Origin: Rugalucina vietnamica
Lineage: Eukaryota > Mollusca > Bivalvia > Lucinida > Lucinidae
NCBI GenBank assembly: GCA_964017185.1
Contig: OZ024877.1
Span: forward strand, 258,501 to 322,500
Reading direction: 5' to 3'
Length of the DNA stretch: 64,000 bases
Shown: piece by piece, positions 1-12,100 of the stretch
How positions within the stretch are numbered: position 1 is the stretch's first letter
How the letters are laid out: every line of letters starts with the position of its first letter
Translations under genes and position numbers: made by a program
Notes under the pieces: generated by a model
The model's input: only the letters and a program-made list of their open reading frames with translations
Databases searched by the model: none
Told to the model about the DNA's origin: nothing

Positions 1-156
1 ATTATTGTATTATACAATTGTTGCCCCTGAGTGAAGGTGACATGACGATTTGTTCACCCGAGACAGGTAATATTGCCTGAGGGCGAAATAACCTGTCGAG
101 GGTGAACATATCGTCATGTCACCCTCATTCAAGGACAACAATTGTTTTATTATACT
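1..156. mobile_element. Foldback MITE at the window edge
   Basis: Arms 1-68 and 91-155 are near-perfect inverted copies (outer word GTATAATAAAACAATTGTT), with a loop of about 22 bp. The left end may extend beyond the window. Confidence 0.7.
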
Positions 157-197
157 GAACCACTTTTGAAACAAATTTGCGACATGCCACATGACAA

Positions 198-410
198 ACG
201 CACGTGACTACACGTGCAACTTCACATTTAGGTGGATATGACGTCAGAGGGTAATATGACCATGCGACATGACAGAATAGCACCCTCCACGTGCACTGTA
301 AACAAAAGCATGTGACTACAAGTGCACCTGCACCTTTTTATGGCAGATATGACGTCAGAGGGTAATATGATCATGCGACATGACAGAATAGCACACTCCA
401 AGTGACCTGC
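198..410 (+). repeat. Two tandem 110-bp units with TGACGTCA sites
   Basis: Two diverged tandem units each hold 'gatatgacgtcagagggtaa'. The perfect CRE palindrome TGACGTCA occurs at 239-246 and 350-357. Confidence 0.7.
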
Positions 411-454
411 TCTGAACCAATCAAAATCCACACTCAGCCAATGAATATTTATGA

Positions 455-668
455 GGTATAATAATGAGGTTTAACATCCCAGTCAACAACTTTTCAGTCA
501 TGTCGGGATGCAGCCACTGCTTCCTGGGTTTTAATCAGTACTCTTGGGAGTTAATGTACTTTGCACAAGGACACAACATAGTGCCGCCAGGGTGGTGGAG
601 ATCGAAGTCAGGACCTCTCGATTCAGATTCCGATGCTCTACCACTATGCCACCGCACTCCCCACACTT
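455..668 (-). mobile_element. tRNA-derived SINE
   Basis: On the minus strand a tRNA-like head (TGGCATAGTGGTAGAGCA as box A, TTCGATCTCC as weak box B) is followed by a body that ends in the 'actgaaaagttgttgactgg' tail. Related degenerate copies occur at 5310 and 6390. Confidence 0.6.
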
Positions 669-1364
669 AATGTTCTTCAAAAGATGGTAAGAGACTTGAA
701 ATATGAGATTGAGAAAGTAGATGAACTATTACCTAGTTACCCAGTTCGTAGACCATCATGAATGGAAGTGTTGCGGCACAAATGTTCATATTTCAACAGA
801 GCCTAAAATGATATAAAAGCTGTCAATTTGATATAAAACGTAACAAACTTTTCTTAAAATACTGCAAATAAACTAGTAAAATTATCTTGTTTAATTGAAT
901 TGAAGGATTTTTACATAAAAATATCAAGTGTGATTACACAAATATTCAATTTAAAATACTGACTATAATTTGATAGATCTAATTTTTTTGAACATGCCTA
1001 GAAGTTTGATTTTATTTGGAAAAAATATTATAGGAACAATTAGGAATAGTTAAAAATTATGTGGCTCTAAAAATAACAGTTTTAATTTGAAAGAATACTA
1101 ACCTATGTTTTCTTTTGTACTGGTTGGTACTAGTGCATATACATGTATTAATGTGTTAAGGAAAATTTCAGCTGGGGCTTAACTTATTTTGACCAGTTTA
1201 TGATCCTTTATAAACACTTGAAAATCTATAAAATATGACTAAAATTTATCTGTTTGCTTTCCGACTTCTTATATTAAAAAGAAATCTTCACCAACATACA
1301 TATATTCGTTAAGGACCAAACCTTGTACACAATTGGTCTATCAACGTGTGTACTAACCCATAGC
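669..1364. other. AT-rich spacer
   Basis: About 700 bp without a gene, repeat or recognisable motif. Confidence 0.5.
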
Positions 1365-1372
1365 ATGGCAAC

Positions 1373-1984
1373 TAAGGATGGGAACGAATATTCGAACATT
1401 CGTATTTCTAACGAATATTCGAATGCGTTTCCGAATTCGAATATTCGTATTTTTTCATGTTCATATTTTTCATTCTTCTTTCTCTCGAGTTTTTGCCTAA
1501 AATTCGCATTCGTTCTCGCGGCGCCTTTCTCTCTTAACGCAGTTGTCCGTGAAAGTCGGTATGTATCATCCTTGCAAATTGCGTTGTCAGTTTGACACTT
1601 TGTTGTTTTAACAATTTACTTTAATTAGTCAAAAGTCGACCATTACCTGTCTCAGACGAGTTTGTTTTTTGAAAGTTGCGAACGGCCTGCGTTTGATTTA
1701 TTGTGCATGTAATTGACACCTTAAACAAGCCATAAGTAGAAGATGCCACCCAGAACTAATACTATCCATGGAGTGAAAACAAAGGCGCTGATCAGCGGAT
1801 ATGCACCTTTGTTTTCGTATGTGCAGGTTGTTTGTTTTCGAGTGACGCAGCTCAAGTATTCTTCTGATGCACTGGCCTGAGACTGAGTCAGTTATTGATG
1901 ATTTCTCTATCCGAATATTCGAATACATTCGAATAATGTATACAAATATTCGAATAGCAAATTTGCCATTCGTTCCCATCCTTA
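1373..1984. mobile_element. 612-bp element with 8-bp target duplication (hAT-like)
   Basis: The inverted ends TAAGGATGGGAACGAAT are flanked by ATGGCAAC at 1365-1372 and 1985-1992. Subterminal regions are rich in 'cgaatattcg' palindromes. It is non-coding. Confidence 0.8.
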
Positions 1985-2094
1985 ATGGCAACACAACACC
2001 ACTATGCATCAATAAAAATTAAAATGTACTGAAGCAAACCATTTTTGGAAACTGGAATTCAGCTGTTGTTGTTGCAGCCTTATCATTTTTTTAT

Positions 2095-2285
2095 TCAGTT
2101 TTACATCCCTTTCAAGATTATTTCAGATCACTAGAAGGGCCAATAAGTAGGTGGGGGCAAAAATGGGAGAAAAACCACCTGGCACACCCGTAAGCAGAAC
2201 TTTGCTTGTCTCACATTTTGCCCAGTGCTGTGCTCTAACTCACACCAGACACAGCACCATACTGATCAAAATGACAAATCTATTG
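2095..2285 (-). mobile_element. tRNA-derived SINE, second family
   Basis: It matches the tail and body of the SINE at 12430-12665: 'ctgaaataatcttgaaaggg' in sense and the 'gagacaagcaaagttctgct' part. The head is decayed. Confidence 0.6.
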
Positions 2286-2826
2286 TTTAAAATGAACCTG
2301 GCAAACTGCACTTTATTGACATACAGGCAGAATTTTTAGCAAAATACTGAAAATGGATAGAAAATTTGTGGTACCATTCACAATATGTTTGTCGACAAAA
2401 TAGCCCAAGGCTAATGTTACACTGTTGTATATTTGCATGTCAACTTTAAATAAAGTTTCTTGTATCTTGTATCTAACCATAAACTTAATAGTTTAAACAA
2501 TCAGCTGCCAGCATGGACAATATATTTGCATACAAAAAGTTTGTTTATAGAGTAATTATAATTTTATTTGTCTTTATCCTTTTCCTATTAAAAGTTTGTG
2601 CTGTTTGCATGCCAATTAATCCTTATTACATCCCCTATTTTGAAGAAGTGGAAGTTCATGGTAGCATACCATTTATTCACAAAATCAATTCATTTCAACT
2701 CAAATCATTCTTACAATTTCATTTACTGCTGATTTGCCATCATAATGAACATCAAAATTAATGCTTTCCTATTGCATTGTCACTCAATAACCATACAGAA
2801 AGATTTCAAGATTTAACTGCCATTGA

Positions 2827-3035
2827 GGCCTCGTCACACAAAAATCACTTGACATAGACTTGCTAGACTTGTGTTTGTTTGATTTATTGCTTTACGTCCC
2901 TTTCAACACCTAACTTCCAGACATGACCATAGCTGTTGACTGGGACTTAAAGCAATAAATCAAACAAACAAAAACGGTTTTCATAATTAAACGAAAGTCT
3001 ACGTCGAGAGACTTTTTCTCGTGTGTGACGAGCCC
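2827..3035. mobile_element. TIR element with a nested SINE tail
   Basis: The inverted ends GG(C/G)CTCGTCACACA enclose a SINE 3' tail (2867-2972) whose own ends are inverted (tttgtttgatttattgcttt and complement). A related composite, lacking a clear left end, lies at 9477-9655. Confidence 0.55.
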
Positions 3036-3181
3036 TTTAACACAAAAATATATATATATATTTGTCATTAAAGTAAAAGTAACAATAACACATCAGTTTT
3101 TAGTTCAACATTACCTAAATCTTTAAACACTCAAGCATAATTTTTAAAGTTCAATACAGTTTTGAGAAGTTAACATTGTCT

Positions 3182-6100
3182 TTATCTCTTGGCTTTCTGT
3201 TTCCAATGTTTTGGAACTATATTTGTGGGAGAGATATTATCAGGCACATTTGATCTTTCCCTAAGCCCTGTACCTGAGGTTTTACCCCTTATAAATGTGT
3301 CACTGTCCACTGAACTGTTCAACGACTGATTTTCTCTCAAAACTTTCTTATTTATATCACAAGTCTTCTTTTGCTGTTGTTTGTTCCTGGCTTTATTCTG
3401 TTTCACAGGAGATTTCTGTGTTTCTCTTACTGTTTGCTGTTTAGATTTATTTCCCCTAGCTGTTCTGTGACCTGGCCTTTGCTGTGGTGAAATCATTATG
3501 GCCGCTCTATGCCTCGACCTCTCTGTTGTCAATGGCGTTGCTCTACCACTTGCCCTATGCATGGATTGTGGTGTGGCTGTTCTGTTACCTGTCCTCTGTG
3601 GGGACTGCAATGTGGCTGTTCTATTACCCGCCCTATGTGGAGATTGCAATGTGGCTGTTCTATTACCTGCCCTATGTGGAGATTGCAATGTGGCTGTTCT
3701 ATTACCCGACCTATGTGGAGATTGCAATGTGGCTGTTCTATTACCCACCCTATGTGGAGATTGCAATGTTGCTGTTCTATTATCCATCCTGTGTGGCGAG
3801 GTGGCTGTTCTATTTTCCTCCCTCCCTGTCTCAGTTGTTTTCCTTTGCTGAGACACATCACCTGTTTGTTGCTTCCTGGCCAGGAGGAAACAGTTCCTAG
3901 CACGGGATGGGATACATGTCAAATGTTTCTGAAGTGGCACCACAGCGTAGCCAGCTGCCCCAAGGTTTCTGATTCCTTCCAACACACTTTTCCCTTGGAA
4001 CTGAACACGACTGCGGAACAAGTCGTCCTGATCTTGTAACTCTGGGTAAACTATCTTGCCTTTGTATGGCAACTCAACCTGAAAATATGATGTGTGACCT
4101 ACAAAATGCAAATATATGCACTGCCTTAAGAAAACTGGATTTTCTTATCATACAGAAATCTGGTTCTAGAGGCACTGCTGCTGAGACAAAAGGCTAGGAT
4201 TGTGACTAATTTCTCACAGAGCCAGTCCTCTTGCTATGAAACTAAAAACGATGATAGTTTACTTGGATGTTCTGAATATGGTTGACCTTGAATGTTGCTT
4301 TGCTCTTGCAAAATGTCTCATCAACAGCTGAGGTCATATAGAGATGGCGCTGAGGTTTAAAGTTTCACCATAAAGACAGGGGAAGAGCCAAATTAAACCT
4401 ATGATGTCTGATGGTGAGAGACATAAACACTATCATATATGCATTTCACACAGTTTTAAGCACTGTTTTTTGTATTTGAATTATTTTTAATTATTTGAGC
4501 TAGAGTCAGTAATTAAAATTGTACTAGACATTTCTACACTCAGGTGAGTTAAAGGCTTTTCCGAAAGAGCTTATGTTTGTTGTCAAATTTGTGTGTTTGT
4601 CTTGAATTTTTTTTTTCTTACCTTATAGAGCACTCTCTCTAGTGTAGGTAGAACAGTTGTACCAAATGTGTTGTCAAGGTCCTCTAGTCTCTGACGTTTC
4701 TCAGCCATATACTCACAGATTACTCTCTCATGTTCTTCTACTTCTGGTACTGCAATGTAAATACAATTTACTTCAATTTGTATTATTGCTTTACTTCTGT
4801 TCACAGTCAACAGCCAACATTAAGTCGGGGCTGCCAATTATCCTATCAACACAATTCCTGGGCAAGCCTCCAATGGGCAAATAACCAGTATTAAGTGCAC
4901 CTATCTTTCACAACTAACTGTCAAATGCTCTTCTTGAATCAGCAGAAAAGGAAGAATAACTATAGGTATATAGGTATATTTTCATGACCAAATCTTCATG
5001 AAAGGAATGTGCCATCATACTGGCAGTGTCATCAATGGACCATTGAATGGGTCTGGTTATGATGTCTGCTTAAAGAGTATGTCCAGGAAAAATTCTATGC
5101 AAGGTCTGAAGCTTACAGCGATCAAAGAAAAAAAGTAAACCCCGTTTAAATACAAGATTCAAAATATTGTCAAAGTCCATAAAACATACCTTTCCTCTTT
5201 CTTGACTGTACCACCCCAGCTGGACCACCTGGCCTCTGTGTCAACTGAAACCTGTTGTAACCACCCTGGAATACATACAGTAATTTACATTACTATTCTT
5301 GCTGTTCTTTGAGGTTATTTATTTGTTGATGTTCTGGTTAAATATTCTGGTCAACAAGTTTTCAGTCATGTTGAGATAAAACCAGTTTCCTGAGTAAAAA
5401 ACAGTCATATGGGGAGCTAGTGTCTTCTTCCAAAACACAACTTATTGTCTCAACTGCCTATGGGTTTGAAGCCTAAAACTTCTCAGTCCTGTCTGATGCA
5501 ATACAACTAACCTGTCATGATTTCCTTTCATTGCATTACATTTGCTATAATGACAAGACTATTTGATAGGATATCTTTACCAACCATGAAGTTTACAACC
5601 ATTAATGTAAGCGTACAGACAGGATACTAGTTCAGTAGAAGCTTAAATGAGCAGCTCATCTTTTCCTTACATTCAAACATGATATATACATAACATACAC
5701 CAATTATCTTATTAAGGCATCAAGCAACAAGCAAAAAAAAAAAAAACAAAAAAAAAAAACAGACTCTTTGTGTGTCAGAAGGTGGTGTGCATATGCTATA
5801 TAAATATTCAGAATATTGACGCTTATATCAGGTTACACAACAATTAAAGCAGTTTAGAGCCTATGTAAAGAATCAGTTATAAATATATGTTCTGTTTTCT
5901 TGTCTCCCATACTTACAGCAGCGAATTTATTGATGGCGAGTTCAGCTAGGGACTCCAGGTGATGGCCAGTTAAACTCAGGTCTTCAGAATCCTTACAACC
6001 CAATACAAACAGCAGACACTGGAAACAAAACAAAACATAATTACCATCAAATTTTTTGTTTTTCAAGAGTTGACGCCTGACATCCAAATCCACCAATTTC

Positions 6101-9100
6101 CTGGCATTTCTAGTTAAGTACTATGGAGAGTATAGAGACTTCCTCCATGTACCACAGCATTGGCAGTAGTCCTAGTCTCTACCATTGAACCTCTTAAGCT
6201 CAACAACCACCAAAAGACTTATTGGATAATAAAAGAAACAGCTTTGCAATGTAAGTCTCTGACAAATATGGGAGGATCAGTAAATGGCTCAATACGAACA
6301 GCTCATTGGAATCCCATTGGCAAGACTTTTGATGGGCTTCTATACAGAATTACCTATTTTCAAATCATCTTATACATGTTTTCTTTTGTTTTTGTGGTTT
6401 AATGTCTCTGTCAACAATTATTCAGTGAGACTGGTACCACCACTTCCTGGGTTACCAGGGTACACATTATATATTAACTAGGACTACATGCAGTGAAGTG
6501 TCTTTCTCAATGACATGACCTAGCAACAAGATTCTCAGGAAACGACTCCAAACCTACCTTGGACATGAATACCCCAAATGTGGCTTCTGACTTCACCCCG
6601 CTCATAATAATGACTGGTGTCCGAGGGTAGTAGACAAAGTAGACACATCTAGTAGACTGGTATTGTTTATACCCGGGGCGTGGCAGGTAGACTCGGCCCC
6701 ACAATAGACCATTGTGTAACATCACTGAGGCTGTGGTTGGCTGCAAGGAAATTTCAAGTTACAACCGATTACAACTGCATGGTGTTATACTGTATTTCAT
6801 TTTTTTCTATGATGTCTTTCTTTATTTATGACATGTTGGTAATGAACACATTAATTCTCAAAAAGGACAGAAATAGAGAAATCATTTTCATATTTTCTGA
6901 ATTTGCCATTAACAAAGCAGGTACATGTAAGTAAATAAATTGTCTAACCATGAGGAAACCATGCGAATACTAAGGTGAAAATACATGTATGATAGTTGTA
7001 CAGTGAAACTGTATCAGTACCTAATTCACATGACACATGCCATATATTCCTCTTTTTTATCCGATACTTACAGCTCTGAAGTAGAGACGTAGTAATTTAT
7101 TCAGGTCTCTCTTCATGTTTTCCGGTGTAAAGTTCTTCTGAGATTCTAGAGCTGAGCCTGAAACAAAGGTAGCTCACACTAGACAGCACAAAAAGTGTGA
7201 GATTAACCTGTACCACAGTATAAAGCATATCATACAGTTTGGTAAGCAGTATATATATATGACTTACTTTAAATCAATTTTAGTGTTTGCCACCTTTCTG
7301 TCACAAAAATTTGGTTGTGAATTATTTTTATAGCCATTCTTGAATTTATTCCTCTTTTACTGTTTTATGAAGAGCTGCTGTCAATTAAACTTCAACCTCA
7401 TTATAATGAGCCTCACTATTACAAGGTTTTCAATATAACACTGCCATGTCATAGCTCCCAAATTGATAACTTTGCTATATGTCTATAGTGACTAACCTCA
7501 TTATAACAAGTTTTCACTTATAACATGATTTGCTTCTATGGGCCCCAAAGATAGTGTTATAATGAGGTTGTTCTGTAATATCATGATAAGAAATATGCAC
7601 TAAGCACTGGTTAATTGCCTGAGAGGCTTATCCAGATACAGTGTTACAGAGGTAATTAACTGTGGCAATATGAACTTGGCTGTCTACAGTAGTTGTAAAC
7701 ATGCTAAAAGTTTATGTGTACCAAGTGAGCTTGAAGTACAGTGTCTGGGACTGTACTATCAATCAAATATCAGCCCTGCAGGTAATTACTGCTATCGTTA
7801 GAAGAGGGGTGATTTCTATTGCTAAGCTTTATAACCATCATTACTGTACCTTGTCTTTCTATAAGATGATATGCACTCCAGGTTCTCTTCACTGAATACA
7901 TCTGTGTATCTGAAAAATATCATTTACTGTGAATGTCACAGAACTAGTACATGTACAATGAAAGTAGCAATTTTCTCTTTGTATTAACATGATTAATTAG
8001 CACCTGACTGTCAATTTAGTATTTTTCCCCACCTCTGTTTATGAAGTGGGACTTTCATTCTGATTGCACCATTTCCTGGTGATAGCTTACTTTTACATCT
8101 TTATCCTTTATTTTTGCAAAGTGGGTACTTTAGCAGTAGTACAAGTATATCTGTATATGTATGAGGAATTTTAAATATGTCTTGCTCAGACAGACAGACT
8201 GGTGTTAGAACAGCTTCAAACTTTTTATCTGCTGTCTGACGGTCTATCACTGACACTAGGCCACTGTGCTCGCTGACAGATGAAAGTAGAAGTTTTTTTT
8301 TTTTTTATTATTTATGTGGTAAAAACTAGTACTGATCAGACAGATCTGCAGTTACAGGAAAGCTGATATGCAATTTTGATTTTGCATAAACATGTAAAAA
8401 CCTGATTTCTAATACTCTGGCAGCCATGGGTAGAATTAAGGCCCAGACTTCAAGTATTGTGTACATACAAAGGGCTGGGGTCTATAGACGCCGTTTTTGG
8501 CCTCATCTTCAAAATGGCTGATGTTACACGTTATGATAGTACTAGATTTGGCAATTACAAAAATGGTGTTTTTAATTCGTTGCATGGCTGGTTACCATGG
8601 CAACGCGCATATTTCAAAGATTACTGTTTTGAAGCGATAAGACGTGTGTCGCTCAGGTGTTAGGACAGAAACAAAACATATTTTGTCATAAAACGTTCTA
8701 AAGCAGATAAAGAATACATTAAGAATGAAAATGACCTCCATGAGAGTCACTGTTCCAAAACAATAGTGTCATAGCAACACGTAGCATTCCTTAGCAACAT
8801 GAAAAATAACCACAATTATGACGAAAATAAGAAATGGGTTATTTTATTAATGGACTTTAATTTTAAATTACTCATTATCTACCCTTTTTATAATAATGGT
8901 TATGTAATGTGTCAAAACATGGTGTTTTTAATTCGTTTCATTGTCGGTTACCATAGCAACGTGTTTTACAATGATTCCAAGTTTTGTTAGGTTGATACGT
9001 CATTTCTAAGGTTTTAGTACCAATGCGAAACATAAATTGCCATTGCATGTTATAAAGCAGATGAAGTATGCATTAAGGTTAGGAATTACCCTCACGCACG

Positions 9101-12100
9101 TCATTTTATTCCATAAAAAGTCACATAGCAACGCGTGACATGCCTTAGCAACGATTAATGTTTTCAATATACATGCCAAAATAAGCGTGGTGCTAACTTA
9201 TGTTTACAGTTTAGAAGGATAAATTAAATTACAATGCCATAGTTGCAGAGTCACAAGATTTTGATGAGAGTCATGTTTTAATTGTGGTTCCCATGGCAAC
9301 TGAGTGTTATATTGAAATTTTGTAAGATTGGTATCGCCAAACATACCGTATAGAAAACTAAAATGAGGGCTGGTGAAGTCAACAATGACACCTACTTGCA
9401 AAGTAACTACTTGGAACTTCACATAATATAGCACATATAACATGAATGTTTATTGGTCACCATTTGGAGGAGCTTAGTTTGTTTTATTTATTGTTTTACG
9501 TCCCTTTAAACAGCTAACGTCCCGACATGTCCATAGCTGTTGTCTGCGACGTATAGCAATAAATCTAACAATAAAAAACTATTTTTCGTAATTAAACGCA
9601 AGTCTACGTCGAGAGATTCACGATTATGTGTGAAGAGGCCTTTTACAGTTAAGAAAAACTAAGAACTTCCCTTTGTTGCGTTAACCCCCAATTCCATCAA
9701 TACCAGGCATGGCAGATTGCACCCTGCCCATTTTGGGTATAAAAATAGATAGGCTGCTAAGCTTATAAAGTTACTGACCGACCGCCTGAGTACTGATGAA
9801 CGGCCTAGAACATTATAACATTCTACATGTCATGGCATCCCAATGTCCGGTAGAACGCGGTCCCATTTAATGGTTCGGAGCTGACCATATCTGTTGACTG
9901 GGGCGTAAAGCAACAATTCAAACAAAATAAAGGTAAGATCGTCGATCCATTCGTTCTTGGCCAATTTGTCTGCCTGCGTGTACGTTTATTTTTGGCGCAG
10001 ATGGCTACTCCATTACATATATGAGCTATTATTTGCCTTCACCACATATACATGTACGCCAATTTAAAATCGGAAGGTCAGCCTGTGCTGTCTGCTTCGT
10101 TTGCAAGTGGGCCTAAAGAAAACGTTTGCATTTCAACGAGGAGTACGCACACCTAATCAAAAATAAGCGTTTATGACCCATCTGGCCATTTTTTTTTCTT
10201 TTTTCTTTTTTTTTATGAACTGATGCTTTTCTTCCCAGTCGACAACTATGGTCATGTCGGGGGACGCTCCCTCCACTTAATAAGACTTTTACCCATTTAT
10301 TTCTTAAGGCCCCAATTTGCGGCGGCCAAAATCCCTCCCACCGACCTTCCCAGCACGTTTTAGTAAAAATAAATAAATCAATGAATATCTAAACTGAAAG
10401 AAAGAAAGAAAGAAAGAAAGAAGGACGGTCGGTGGGAATATGGGCCATAACGAAATAGATGTAGGGCAAAGCTCGTACGCCGCAGATCAGCACAGGTCTA
10501 AGCCTGCCCAGGAAAAGTGGTTTCAAGTCAACCAGCCATACATATACATGTAAACCTTAGTGGTTTACTTTGGTGGTTACATGTATATTTAAGCACATTT
10601 TGGATGCCATGGCATTCAAATTTTGGGTAAAAGTCCCATAAAATGGAGGCAGCGTCACATGACCATTATAAGCATGCAATGAAATAAACAAACTAAGGAA
10701 AGGCAAACCAATCTGAACACACATTTTTCACGAGAATCTTTTTTATTGGTATTCGTATATTTGACACGGAAATATGCATGTACATGAATGATATGGCTAA
10801 TTTAATTTTGATATTGAGCTGTATACATGTACAAGTAGGCATATATGTCATTCTGGGTTTGTTTGTTATTACATGTACATTGTACTTTTTTTGTTGTCAT
10901 TGGGGAGCGGGGTTGCGTTGCGGACAACATGACCATCTTGACGCTGTACGACAAACCAAATCAAATATTTTGGGGAGAAAGTCAGTTGTTGTCGCCTCAC
11001 TCTGTCCACGTTTTGCTTTAATGAATGAGATTGACTAAGAGATCTGCCAACATTTTGTGGTTTGTATATGAGACCATATAAAAGATAGCTGGATAGCCTA
11101 CTTCAGCTTCACCAAACATTTGCCCGCAGAACAGTTTACCGACAGTGGTGAGTTTGTGGGCGTTCTATTAGTTGCTTCCCTTGAAAATCTAAGTATTTAA
11201 ACTATTAATGACTGTTTTCCTTTAGATGAAATATCTTAATCGATGATCTAAGTTCATTAATATGATAAAATGCATAAATGATTCAATCTTGAAGATGAAA
11301 ATATTTAAATTCTATAACCATGTTAACGAAAACATTTTCTGTTTTAAAAACACAGACGTACATAAATAATTACACATAGAATGCGTTTTCAGATTTTTAC
11401 TCGGACTCTCTGCCAGTCATTCTGTCGTTATAACATTTCTGTGATGTACGTACCCGTCTGTGTTTGGTTTGGGATTGTAAATTTCATTGTATAATCTCTG
11501 TGTCGTACGTTTCATTCTAGACAAAACAATGCGCTATCAGTATACCAAAACCAAGCGAAAGCGTTATTTGTTCGTTTGTTTGTTTGAAGCAATGCTTTAC
11601 GTCCCAGTCAACAGCAATGGTCATGTGGGGACGATGCCTCCCTTTTATGAGACATTTACCCAATATTAGGATGACATGACATTCAAAATATGCTTCTTGT
11701 TTGTTCTTGATGATTCATTGACTAGTTAGAGATTCACCACGAGGACCGAATAACTAACTAAATGTTATGAACCACTGCAGAAGCTGAGGGTGAGGTTATG
11801 GCCATGTAAAACCGGTTTAAGCCCGCCAGTAACTTTATGTTACTGATCGTTCCAAGTCGATACTTCTGTGGTGGTTCTTTTTGTTTTATGTCTTGGTGTA
11901 TAAAAAATTTTTGTGCTGTTGGCGCCTTATGTATGTTTTCATATTTTTAGTTAAGTTAAGGTAACTGAGTGGCCACCTATTGGGAAAATAGCTGCTCATT
12001 CGGCTTACGATATGTTTCATGGTATTAGTTCCTGATTGTTAGTTTGGTTTTTTCCCACCTTGGTTTTTGGAGTGGGAATCTTTTTCTGATTGCGCCTTTT

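Noticed and set aside
3484-4039. Three long overlapping plus-strand frames rich in Trp, Leu and Cys repeats opposite CENPN exon 9
   Set aside because: They are the antisense of the 39-bp coding repeat. A unit divisible by three keeps all frames open, and only the minus frame joins the CENPN exons.
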